Part shown: piece after piece, positions 12,668-23,441 of the stretch | Position numbering within the stretch: the stretch's first letter is position 1 | How the letters are laid out: each line of letters starts with the position of its first letter | Assembly: GCA_033439255.1 (NCBI GenBank) | Contig: CM065884.1 | Location: 124,001-188,000, forward strand | DNA from: Hericium rajendrae | Lineage: Eukaryota; Basidiomycota; Agaricomycetes; Russulales; Hericiaceae | Reading direction: 5' to 3' | DNA: 64,000 bases | Position numbers and translations under genes: made by a program | Notes under the pieces: generated by a model | The model's input: only the letters and a program-made list of their open reading frames with translations | Database searches by the model: none | Told to the model about the DNA's origin: nothing

Positions 12668-12959
12668 GACAAAGAAGGGAGCGTTTTGAAAACTGCAGTG
12701 AAGGATTCGATGATCGATGAAGACTTTGCCAGGCGCTGCGCTCTACGCAAGTGTCGTGGATTGATTGGCAAGGCATTGGTGGCGAAGCATTTGTTTGGCT
12801 CCGGGGCTGGTATTTGGTTAGGCCGATCATCGCCGCAGGCCAGAATCCAGACGATTTCCGGCGCCTTCCCTTTGCATTGCATGCCCCGCTTGGACGCACT
12901 TATGAGGCAAACAGTGACGCGGGCGCCGCTCGGCGTGCATTGCCTATAGGTAGCGGGAA

Positions 12960-13650
12960 TTAGAAAGTATTCACGACTAGTCGGCTTTGTAGACGGAGCT
13001 CAAGCGCTTAGGACTCAAGGGACGCGACCACCGGGACGTGGAACGGGCGACCCGGAAATGTGCTAAGGTATTTATTGTACCATGGTGACGATCCCGTACG
13101 ATAATGTAAGAGAAACGCGAGAATACGTGTCAACAAACACAAGTTGAAAAAGAAAAAGGAGAAACTTGTTATAATTAGTGAGGGGGAGGGAGGGTGCTTC
13201 GAACTCACAATCACAATGAAGGTGCGCGATGGCCCTGAAGGCCTACCGAGCAGACGAGATGGTCATGAATAGAAGGCGAAGATCTCTATACGACCAGCAT
13301 GGCATTCTTCAGGTTGGCTGAGGTGGAAATGCATGGAAGAGCTGCGAGCGTACAAACACAAGCGGCGTGCTGGCGCGAGGGCTCTTGGAGAGGCAACGCC
13401 CACGGCGGGCGGACGGGGTCACAAAAAATCTGGCAAGTGTGAACGATTCTGCATAGCAATGCATCTGCGGCAACACGTTCAGATGCTTATAGCGAGGATC
13501 TGCATGCATACATAAGCCTTTGGGTGGCTTGCAATCAGTGCCTGTGCTTATTATGTGAACACTCATCGAGCACGGCTTTCCTATACATGCCGAGTCCATA
13601 GCACCTTCATGTCTCATTCCAGCATATGCACGCCATACCCGGGCCCACGT
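12960..13650. other. intergenic, nothing recognised
   Basis: No frame on either strand shows a coherent exon or motif. It contains a short pyrimidine/purine-biased stretch at 13140-13200. Confidence 0.5.
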
Positions 13651-13653
13651 GCT

Positions 13654-14976
13654 TCAAGGCCTTGCGCGACGAGGCACTGAGTGATGGCAGTGAATGCGAT
13701 GGCGGGGTGACGCGTGCATGGAGATATGTGTTCTTTGCTGCGCGACAGCAACAAATCTAAGCTCGGCAGCCAATGTGAAGCAGATCAGATGTATTCTGTG
13801 GAACCAACGATCCTTACATCTGAAAAACGAACTGCGGGGATATTGCTGGTCCTTCATCTTCCAGTCGACGTCGCTGTGCGCCTGCGCGCTGAAACGACGT
13901 GCTACGCCGTGGGCTTGGGCGTAAGTGGAGATGGCAGCAGCGGCGTCGGGGAAGGAGGGCGTGTGCAGCCCTGGAAATATTGCAGGGCTCCGTGAGCGCG
14001 GCGCATCTGGCGCAATATGAGTTCGTTCACTTGGGTCGGTCTCGATCTCTGCAAGAAAGCTCGGCATGGGCGACGCGGAGCGTGAGCATGATGACGAAGC
14101 ATAGCCCAAGATGTTGCCATCCGTAAGCGGCCACTCGATGTCCATCATCATGGGGGCATCATCAGCCTCGGGATCAGCTCAAGGTGAAGGTGTCGACGCC
14201 CGCCGTTGTCACCGTTCCAGTTGCTGAAGTTGAGTTTCTTGACCTTACGCCTTGCGAGCTCTTCCACGGCGAGACTGCTGCAGCGCGAGACGGCACGGTC
14301 GAAGTGTGCGAAGTAGATATCGACGCTGTGGGGGAATGACCGAGAGAGTGAAAGTGCTAGAAAGCGACATTAATTAATTAGTAAGAAAAAGCTACGCACA
14401 TTGAGAGACAGCAGAAACCTGCAACGCCAGCTGTCAACAAGCCAGGAAGCATGCGGGGCAGGATTGGTGCGCAGAACTGGGGCCTGAGGAAGAGGTGGCC
14501 TAAGGCGTGACGACTGCAAATGTCAGTTAGAGAAGCACTTCCATCATCAGCAACATATGTAAGCTTCTCGTTCGCTAAAAACTAGGAAGTACATTTAACT
14601 GACACTACCTGCTATTGCCATCTGTGACGACAGCGACAAGGTGGATGCCGAAGCCTCATACATGCCTCGCAGTATGCACAGGCATCGGCGCGGGACCGGC
14701 GCTGGTGTTGATGTGGATAGTAGTATCGTACAGGGTCGTGGTGGTCGGAGAGCGAAAGGTGAGATGCCAGGTGAGTGGAGTGGGTGAGCGAACGGCGAGG
14801 GGAACATATGAAATGCTTACTATGTAGTGGGCTTCGTACACCGCCGAGCCGCATCGGCGCTTGAATAAAACGTGAATGTGCCGCGGGAGCGGCTTGTCCG
14901 AATACACCATGAAAAGGAACAGATCCCTCGTGGGGGGTTTACAAACTATTGGAACCACCGCATACAATTGCTGCAT
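13654..14976 (-). CDS. Probable unrecognised gene or two adjoining genes
   Basis: Several minus-strand segments look like exons. 14976 downwards gives VPIVCKPPTRDLFLFMVYSD and HVLFKRRCGSAVYEAHY, ending at a GTAAGC donor. 14400-14515 gives APHASWLVDSWRCRFLLSLN at a GTGCGT donor. 14160-14335 gives VDIYFAHFDRAVSRCSSLAV and VKKLNFSNWNGDNG, closing soon after MMPP. A separate Ser/Pro-rich frame (WPLTDGNILGYASSSCSRSA) runs 13654-14151. The segments may be one gene or two. No family is recognised. Confidence 0.3.
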
Positions 14977-15133
14977 GATTGATCACGTCCTGGGTAATAG
15001 TAGAGGACTTTAGATTACAGAGACAGCCAAGCGAAGGTACTACTGCCTAATACAACTCGTCCACAGCGTTCATGGTCAGCGACCGCCTGTCTAGACAACC
15101 AAAGGTCCACATGCTACCCCACCCAAACCCTAC

Positions 15134-15800
15134 CTAACTACGTAATACATCTGCGAGGCGGGATAAGGTGCCAAGGAGTTGCTCAATCTCCTGGTCCTTG
15201 CATTGAATCTCCTCTTGAAGACGATGCACGTCCGCATGAAGAGCTGCAATCACGAACTTGGTGTCCTGTCACAAATCATGAGCTGGTACAATAAAAGCTT
15301 CAATCAATTTGGCGAACCTTAGAGGAGCGTCAAATGACCTTCGCCTTCTTGATGCCCGTCCAGCTCCCTGAAGCGGACGTCTTGCGTTTAGGAAAAGCCC
15401 CACCTGTAGGCCGAGCTTGGAGCTACTTCTGCTGGTCAGGAGAGGAGGACGAGTAGCACTGAGGCTGGTACCATACCTCAGCATGTTCAGATTCAGCAAA
15501 GGGAATTCCGTTGCCGGGGATGGGCTCGCAGAAATTGACATCCGAGTCGAAGGGACCAAAGCTGGACTCAGCAACGCCATCACTTTGAGCCATAAACGCC
15601 TCCAAGGCTGGGCTACGAGGCTGATCGGAGAAGCTGGGAGAATTGATGAAGAAAGGGAAGGGTTGGATGGCCAGACTGGGAGGCTGACTGGGGAAGCTGG
15701 GATCATTGGTGGAGAAAGAGAAAGATGGGATAGCCGGGCTAGAAGGCTGATCAAAGAATAGGGAGGGTTGGGCTTCTGGGAAGCTCCCGTGGAATGCCAT
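15134..15800 (-). CDS. Ser/Pro/Phe-rich protein with C-terminal coiled coil
   Basis: ATG at 15800 (MAFHGSFPEAQPSLFFDQ) opens a low-complexity segment with four imperfect repeats of the type PSSPAIPSFSFSTNDPSF, each about 17-18 residues. A later exon gives AFPKRKTSASGSWTGIKKAK, a basic patch. The last exon reads DTKFVIAALHADVHRLQEEI and a leucine heptad run to a stop at 15134. The layout (disordered N-part, basic patch, short leucine-zipper-like coil) could fit a DNA-binding or scaffold protein, but no DNA-binding motif is certain. Confidence 0.5.
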
Positions 15801-15919
15801 GTTGGTTTGAAGTGCTGCGAGTATTTGACTTCGTCCCCGACGGGAGAGTCCGACAATCGAGAGGCGGATGGGAGTGGCAGTAAGGCTGGGGCGAGAAAGT
15901 GGTGAGACGAGACGGAACA

Positions 15920-17170
15920 CGACAGCTGGCGCGCCGTCGTCGGGGTGCTGTCTCGGAAGTCGAAGGGCGACAGCAGACGAATGCTAGATAGCTCGGGAGT
16001 AGCTGTCGCTACAGGATGACTGCAGAGCCTCTTTATACTATGAGGTGGAGCTCTGTCCCACACAATAAGACAAAAGAGACAACAAAGCGAAAGGAAAAAA
16101 GAAAGCGAAAGAAAAATAACACAAGGATAGCAAGAACAAAGTGTTGAAGAGGCGCGCTTGTTCGAGTGAGGTGATGGGCACGATCGAGAGGCGACTGAGA
16201 GCGGAGTGATCGTAAGGTGCATCTAGATGGACAAAAAGATAAGAAGATAGAGGGCAGGGAGAGATGAAGAAAAAATGAGCAAAAGATTAGTTTACCAATC
16301 GAAACGAGGCGGGCGTGCGCGTGAGGAGTCGGAGAACACGAAAAGATCTTGACCGAAAGCGTGTCAGTATCATTATGCGTCACAATGCATTGCCTTGCCT
16401 CACATGGACGTTTACATGCGACGAGGTGCAGTATACCTATGGGGCATCCGACACCGTCATTGGTAAGGAGAAGAGCAACTTGGTAAAAAATTTTAAAACA
16501 AACGACGACGCAGATGAAGTTGCATCACGTGAAAGCGGAAAAGGTTGCCGATAGGCAAAGTGGAAGGAAATTGGCGGATATCACACCAAAAGGACCCATT
16601 TCAGCTGAATAACAGCGAAGATATTCGAGGGGTTTCTCCTAGTTTGAGGGATTCTCCTAGTCTCCGCAGCTGACCTCAGCAAGATAGCAGACTGTAGATG
16701 AGATCTCTGAGATTCAGACTACATGCGGAAGGAACGCGGTCAAGTGACTCTGACAGTGAGGCCTTGAGGGCCTCCGACTCAATGACGCGACCGTGTCGCC
16801 GAAAACTACGAAGGCCTTTGCCTTCTGTTCCTTCGATATTGCAATCAGGGTCCGTGCGCCGTTCTGACAGTGTAAGGCGAGCCCTTGCAACGCTCTTCAC
16901 ATGTCAAGGTTTTCATTTCGTGGCTTGAATAATCACAACCGTCACAGCGGCGACTTCGAGCCCATTCATCGCCTAGCGCATATATCAGCATTCTTGCAGG
17001 GCTTTGCTCCTTCCATCCCCTTCTTTCTCTGTTCCTTCTGTCCACCCGGACTCCCCATCGCGACACGAACGCTTTCTCCCCCTGCTCGCCCCGCCCTCCT
17101 CGTTCGACGAAGATACCGCCCTCCCTCCACATTTGTGTCTGGCAAGTAGCAGCAATCCGCGTCGAGTAGG
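15920..17170. other. intergenic, purine/pyrimidine-biased
   Basis: Upstream of the previous gene there is a strongly strand-biased A/G-rich tract (about 16060-16290), as in many fungal promoters. No gene is recognised up to the tandem repeat at 17171. Confidence 0.45.
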
Positions 17171-17690
17171 TGAGCATTTGATATCATAGGCCTCGGCCTG
17201 CGTCACACACACACGCGTCCTCAATATGGTGTCGGGCACGGCATCGATTGAGGGCCGTGAGGCGGGCTTCCTGGCCAGGGCCTGGTTTATGATATTCTAA
17301 AATTTGTTGCTTACGGCTTGCCTGCCGTGTTTGTTGCAGGCTGGAATAGTGGAGGCAGGTCGCGTTAAGTAGGTGAGCATTTGATATCGTGGGCCCCGGC
17401 TTGCGTCGCGCACACACGCGTCCTCAATATGGTGTCGGGCACGGCGTCGATTGAGGGCCGTGAGGCGGGCTTCCTGGCTGGGGCCTACCCTATGGCGTTC
17501 TGAAGCTTGTCGCTTATGGTTTGCCTGCCGTGTTTATTGCAGGCTGGAATAGTGGAAGCAGGGCGCGTTAAGTAGGTAAGTGTTTGATATCGTGGGCCCG
17601 GCTTGCGTCGCACGCACACGCGTCCTCAATATGGTGTCGGGCACGGCGTCGATTGAGGGCCGTGAGGCGGGCTTCCTGGCCGGGGCCCTT
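17171..17690 (+). repeat. 203-bp tandem repeat, two full and one partial copy
   Basis: Copies start at 17171, 17374 and 17577, an exact 203-bp period. Each begins with a splice-donor-like GTGAGC or GTAAGT, contains CACACGCGTCCTCAATATGG and GATTGAGGGCCGTGAGGCGG, and ends with a pyrimidine-rich TTGCAG acceptor followed by a 34-bp block (GCTGGAATAGTGG...) up to the next donor. Copies differ by scattered substitutions. The unit therefore looks like a duplicated intron plus mini-exon lying just upstream of the dioxygenase gene. Confidence 0.85.
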
Positions 17691-17839
17691 GGTTGTGATG
17701 GCGCGAGCTTACCGCGCATCTTTCCTTCCTGGACTCCATCCAGGTTATCCAAATGGCCGCGCCAACCGCATTCAGAAAAGTGCATGCCAAGAAGCCCTGC
17801 ATCACCTCCCTAGCGCGCTGACCCGGCTACCCTTAGACT

Positions 17840-19547
17840 AGATCGAGGTGCATCTATTCGCCATACGACGTTGTCATCAAGGCGCCCGATGGCTTCGACC
17901 TCGCCCGCATATTTCAAGATGCCGTTGCGAGGGATGACCAACAAGGCAAGCCATCTGCCGCAAGCCCGGCGGAGCAAGCAGCTTGGCAAGGCCTGCCATC
18001 TGCTCCTGACGGAGACCCAGCAGCAGAGCTTCCCCCGCTCGTGGACGACGATGCCGCGCAGCGCCGTCGTCGCTTGATGCGCCCTGGCACATCCGTGCTG
18101 CCGCAGTTCCAGGCGCCGCCATCACCGCCAAAGATCTTCTCCAGCCCCTTGGCATTCCGCGCTCCTTCGCCTGTGCCGCAATCCTCGTTGCCTGGCCAAA
18201 GCAACTGCAAGCCCATGAAAGAAACAGGAAAGCACAAGCACAAGCGCCTGAAGCACCATGGGAGGCGCCAGAAGGATGCGAAAGAGGCAGCCCGGGAGTA
18301 TCAAGTGCGAGAAGCGATGATTGTGAAATACTCGGAGCCACTCATCATCGACCTTGGCGATAAGGACGCAAGGGACTTCCCGCATGCAGATGGGGCGTGG
18401 GTCGGCATCTCAACGAAGCAAGCATTAGATGCCGCCCTCCTTGGGAAGGTCTTCACTTGGGAAGAGCTGCGAAAGCTGGGGTTCAAATATTTTGCATGGG
18501 ATGGCCTGTAAGCCCGGGGTAGATTGTGCCTGCTGTGCGCGCTGACGCTTCCTTTTCAAGGAAACGAGTTGCGATTGTGGACAAGTATACTCGCATCATC
18601 ATCATGCTCGCCGGGCGCCCGCCTGACCCAGGATGGGATGCAGGCTGCGAGCGTATCTACATGGCAATGTCAGCTGCGAAAGAGGACATCTCAATCAAGA
18701 TGGGCCCAGAACAACGCAGGGGCGATTTCGATTTCATCAATACTGGCGTTTCATTTGGAAGAGGACAGTAGGTAAGCACCCTCTGCAGAGCCTAGCCGCG
18801 CCTCATCTGAGCGCTGCCCTGGATAGCACCCAATCAATTCAAGCCACGGTACAAATTCACCTGCAATAGATAGGCTTTTGGAGGATGCGGATTTACGCCG
18901 CGTTGCTGGCTTCATGGCCAGTAAGTTTCTCATTTCCTTTTTGCAAGCTTGTTTAATTCTGTATGCTAGGCTCATTCGCAGTTTCTGCACCGAAATTGTA
19001 TCAGCATTATGAGCAGAACATGGCCATACTCAAAGGCAGCCAGCCAGAGTTGAAGATTCCTTTCGATAGCCCAATTTATGCCGGCGCAACTTTCAACTTC
19101 GGGCCTGGCGTCACCACGACCATCCACCTTGACACAACCAACCTCCCATACGGGTGGTGCTCCATCATCCCGTTTGGACACTTCAATGCAGACAAGAGCG
19201 CAATGTTTATTCTTGCGCAGCTTGGACTTGTGGTCCGATATCCACGGCATTCACTCATGCATGTTCCATCTGCTGCGATTGGCCATGGAAACACAGTGCT
19301 TGCCCCTGGCGACATACGGGCCTCCTTCACACTGTATACCAAGGGCTCTCTCTTTCGGTGGGTGGAGTACGGCTTGCAGCTGGAGGACAAATTGAAAAAG
19401 GAAGAGCCTATCCGCTATAAAGAAATATGGGAGGAACGCCCCCAGAGATGGGAGTTCGGATTAGGGCTTCTGTCAAAACATGCAGAACTTGCGGCTGACA
19501 TTAGACAGGTATTCGATGTGCATCCTCCTGAAGTTAATATAGGTTGA
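17840..19547 (+). CDS. TET/JBP-like 2-oxoglutarate/Fe(II) dioxygenase
   Basis: Spliced gene, at least four exons (introns 18508-18560, about 18770-18870 and about 18921-18967). The N-terminal part is disordered (APDGFDLARIFQDAV, then Pro-rich), followed by a basic KHKHKRLKHHGRRQK block. The middle gives KRVAIVDKYTRIIIMLAG and a segment with GWDAGCERIYMAMS. The C-terminal domain (18968-19547) has the double-stranded beta-helix pattern: IHLDTTNLPYGWC gives the H-x-D iron ligands, AIGHGNT the distal His, and DIRASFTLYTKGSLFRW the Arg for 2-oxoglutarate. This layout matches the TET/JBP-type family that is greatly expanded in mushrooms, where members oxidise 5-methylcytosine and often travel with DNA transposons. 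The assignment is by motif and from memory of the family. The start is unresolved; the frame is open from about 17840 and an earlier ATG at 17698 is possible. Confidence 0.55.
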
Positions 19548-19559
19548 ATTTTAAGATGC

Positions 19560-20490
19560 CGTATCTTCAATTTGATATAACCACTCCTATTTTGACATTT
19601 GCCGTGTAGTTATAGCCGACCCCCGAACGCGTCCATGGAACATATAACGAATGATGGTGTGCTCTAGGAGGGCCGTCCAGTTCATCTGAGTATTCCCCTA
19701 AGCTGCTCGCTGCTCGCTCGCAGATGCTTCGTCGAGCGCACGCAGCTCTGTTTCGGACGCGAGCAAGCACGCGCGCAATCTGCACGACTTGGCAAGTAGG
19801 CTGCGGAGCGTCGGCCACGCGTCAAATGCGGGCAGCACGGGCTGGCTGCACAGCACGGCGTGCGTGGTGGCGACGTGCTGCATCGGTGTAGGACGAAATT
19901 GGCACCCATGCCCGTCTGCGCATCTCCGTCACTACCCCACATCGCCGTGCAGCTATGGATGTTCCTCTGCCACGAGCGCGCGTGCATATTCGCCTTGTCG
20001 GGGTCTGAATCACTTGAATGTGACGCGACATAGCCAGCGTTGCATTGCGTGTTGCGAGCGAGATCCGCAGGTGTGTGCGCATCCCTGCAGACAAGAGTCA
20101 GCACCCACATATGCATGGAGGACAATAGAGAACAGCACCAAGGGCCTATTGCTTGATCTGTCCATGCATCCGCCCTGAAATGATTCCCACACGCCGACAA
20201 CGTTCCCGTTCTGATGCATGAGGGTCGCAGCCTCGCAGCCCTCAAGATTCAAACCACAAGCTCTGCACGTATGCCAGCCTTAGTTCAACAGCCCTTCCCG
20301 CCGTCCATGCCATTGTATCGGCCCAACAAATTTGCCATGGGAGCGTCCTGCGCGCATATTTCTGCAGCATCGAGCATAAGAAATCGCGACCTAACAGGGC
20401 ATATGGGGGCATGCGGCATAGACACGTCCAAATGTTTGAGGGGCGGAGGAGCGGCAGGCGCGTTAAATAGACGAGTAAGAAGCAATCACT
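19560..20490. other. no gene recognised
   Basis: GC-rich stretch with overlapping long frames on both strands that share no motif. The minus-strand segment near 19700-19880 (PVLPAFDAWPTLRSLLAKSC) could be an exon but has no supporting context. Confidence 0.4.
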
Positions 20491-20491
20491 C

Positions 20492-20857
20492 TCAGGAGCT
20501 GAGGGTACGCACACTTTGATTCGTCGATGTCACTCTATCTCCGTCACTGGGCACAGACCTTGGCGAGCCCGAGATTTGCTCAGGTGAATTGAATGCTTTT
20601 TGGAGCACTATAGTGAATGGGCGAAAGATACGAGAGTGGGGCACAGGTAAGTACCTCGTTGGAGACACGTAGGGATGATTGGTGCACATCTGCGCGATGG
20701 AGAAATCAGGGTAGGAAGACCAATCGGCCTTATATTTACATGTGAACAGGCATTTCTGCTCAACTAGAAAACTCATCTTCTGGCCATCGAACTGATAAGA
20801 GAGCAATGGACTCGGGAGGTGACAGAAGCAGAGTACTAGTAGGAGGAATAGATACAA
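20492..20857 (-). CDS. Possible small secreted protein
   Basis: From the ATG at 20857 the frame gives a hydrophobic leader (MYLFLLLVLCFCHLPSPLLS) typical of a signal peptide, then a Cys-containing mature part (VEQKCLFTCKYKADW). A good donor (GTACTTACC) falls near 20655 and the remainder may be spliced differently. No homology is recognised. Confidence 0.3.
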   Translation of the reverse strand: MYLFLLLVLCFCHLPSPLLSYQFDGQKMSFLVEQKCLFTCKYKADWSSYPDFSIAQMCTNHPYVSPTRYLPVPHSRIFRPFTIVLQKAFNSPEQISGSPRSVPSDGDRVTSTNQSVRTLSS

Positions 20858-21065
20858 TGGTGCGCACAGATCCCAGATCGATCATCGGACGACGGATCTC
20901 GGACGGCTCAGCACCGATTCGGGATGTCGATTTTGTTGCATTGTCGGCATCGAGAACTCAAGCATCCAGAAGTACGATGCCTGGAGAATACGATGAAAGT
21001 GACGTAATTTGAGTAATAGCATTTCGCAAGGTTGTACATAGCACGAAGAAAAATGGCTAAGAGCC

Positions 21066-21084
21066 AAAAAAAAAAAAAAAAAAA
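21066..21084 (+). repeat. 19-base poly(A) tract
   Basis: Uninterrupted run of A on the plus strand. It may be a plain homopolymer or the scar of a retroposed sequence; no target duplication was identified. Confidence 0.9.
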
Positions 21085-21189
21085 GGAAAGGTCAATATGG
21101 CCTATTTTCACATCCGTCTTTCGCCCACCTAAATCTCTTCCGCATCCTCTCCAGTACACTCTGCCCGTGCCCTTCATTCGCCCTCTTCC

Positions 21190-22090
21190 TTATACCAGCC
21201 CTCGTAAATAACTTTCAGATTGAAGTGGGTCACCATGTGCACGGTAGTCGTCGTCTTTGACTGCTCGGACCCTTCCTGGTCGATTGCGGAAGCATACGTG
21301 GACCGTCAGCTGTCCGGTTAGGGTGACCGAGTCTCTCGAACACAATGACGGACAAGTCGAGTATTGTGTTGAGACTGTCCGGTAGCCTGACCAAGCGTTG
21401 TCCTAGGAAAGGTCAAGCCATACTCGATAATGGGTTAAGATTGAACTACTCAACCAGGACCTTTCGCAGGGTTTACGTCCCTGCGGTTGAAAGCTATGCG
21501 AAGTCGCATCTTCAGAGACGCGATTATTCTGCTTAGGATGCGCAAAAAAGCGAAGCATAGGATGGAGGACAAGTGTTTAGCGGAGTGGGGGTTGTGGATG
21601 TGGACTAATGTGTATTGGGTGTCAGTGCTGTCAAGCTGGGCGCTGCTTGGTTGTGGGCGTGTCCAAAATGAGACCAAATGCGAAGAACAATGTGGCAGGA
21701 AGAAATTTCGTTTAGCACATAGTAAGCGTCGCACGAAAGATCACGTTGAAAGCGCAAAATGGGCGAGAAGTAGGTTTTTTCTCAATAGTTACTTACTTTA
21801 CCTATGAATCGTGCTGTATGCAGAATTCCAAGTATCTGACCATGCCGACGAAGGAGGAAATCAATGTTGAAGTTGACCGGCTTCAGACGGCACCTAAGAG
21901 CGCGGCGCCCATGTCATCGCGGCGCGAGCTGAGTACAGTACACAAGACACGGTGGAGCTGGCGCTCCCTTGGGCGCTTCACCAGTCTTGTTGACGGTTAA
22001 AATCAATGTTCATATTCCATTTGGCCAAGGGTCGTGATCAATCATATTCGACGATAAGTATTACAGATAGCAGTGTATACATGGATAAAA
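21190..22090. other. intergenic, nothing recognised
   Basis: Short open frames only, with no shared motif or splice-consistent chain. Confidence 0.4.
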
Positions 22091-23265
22091 GCCATATTAG
22101 TCCATCAGAGTGCCATTATTAGCAGACAGATGGAAGTGCAACCTATACAGATAAAAAAAAAAAAGGGTACCGTTGGTGGATGACGCGCAGAAAGAACCCA
22201 TTTCACGGGCGTGACTAAAAGATTTCTCCAAAGCTCTATCACCCGATGATACCAATACCCAAAACTGTGTGGTCCTCAGTAAGCACTGTGTCGATCGCGA
22301 GCGAAGCGGGAAACGGCACACCATCATGCGCAGCACGTCGACCGCGATCCGGATGTTCCGCAAATACACCATGTGCAGCACAAATACAGAGATGAGGAAT
22401 GTCATCGACGCGGCGCTCAGGCCGATGCTGCCCGACGGGTAGCGCACATTGAGCATGCACACAATCGTACTATATCTCGGTCAGAAGCACGAACGAAAAC
22501 AGGAGACGGCGGAACACACGTGATGTGGTCCTTCGCGATGTAGCCCGCCGTGTTGCTGTCATTCTTCGCGTTCGGGAAGAGGGCCTTCGCATTCAGCATG
22601 GCCGACCGCACGATGGCACCCACGATGCGACGTAACGCGAGGCCCAATTTGATGCTGCGACTGCTCGACGACATGCAGATGCAGGGGTGCGCATCTCGTC
22701 CAAAGCGAGCGAGGTGCATAGACGAGCGCAATGCTGCTGCGCAGCCCCACGAAGTACTCCGCATTCGGCACGAGGTGATATCGTGTCCGTACGCATTGAT
22801 GTAGTACTCCCGAGTCATGGAACGTTTGAGGCGCATTAGGTCGTGCTGGGATTTGATACCGAAATCAGAGAACCGTCGAAAATAAGCGGGGTTGTTCATG
22901 TCGATCATGATTAAGAACTGTCTGGCTGCATTTCAGTCAGCCTTCTTGGACTTCCTCGTCTCTGCTGAAGCACCATCTGTGGTGAGTGCTTGAGCATATC
23001 GGGCGGTGGCTACTAATGAAACTAGAAACTGAAATGAATGCTGAATAGTAGAATGTGTACCTTGTCCCCGTTGGTCCAACGTTCTGACAGGACCAACAAC
23101 GAAGACGGGATCAGTTGCCGCAGATGCTGAGTATTCCTTGCCCCCTCGTATCGACATGCAAGCTGCCATCGCGTACGACGTACGAGTGAGCAGTCTCCTT
23201 CGTCAGTTGCACGCCAGAACGCTGGCGGCTTGGATGGTGGCGTGTATTGGTGTCACGCTCACGGC

Positions 23266-23269
23266 ACGG
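23266..23269. repeat. target-site duplication of LTR element 1, left copy
   Basis: ACGG directly left of the LTR matches ACGG at 26270-26273 directly right of the other LTR. Confidence 0.7.
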
Positions 23270-23441
23270 TGGAGTGGGCCCAGGGGACTCTAGCTATGCC
23301 CCAAAGGAATGCAGATGAATGCTGATGACAACCTAGCTACTGTGACATGCTACAGACATGGGCTATGCTGACTAAGCCCTCGGCTAACCACTGCTGCTGA
23401 CCCAACCTCTGGAGGGTGGGAGACCTCGTCTCCCCACTCCA
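23270..23441 (-). repeat. 3' LTR of element 1
   Basis: 172 bp, one mismatch to the copy at 26098-26269. It carries the last codons and the stop of the element ORF. Confidence 0.9.

Noticed and set aside
12560-12960. Plus-strand frame of about 108 codons opposite an unrecognised gene's 5' end
   Set aside because: It overlaps the start of the minus-strand gene at 11488-12667 and has no domain.
19682-20245. 187-codon minus-strand frame
   Set aside because: GC-rich stretch with overlapping frames on both strands, no motif and no splice context.
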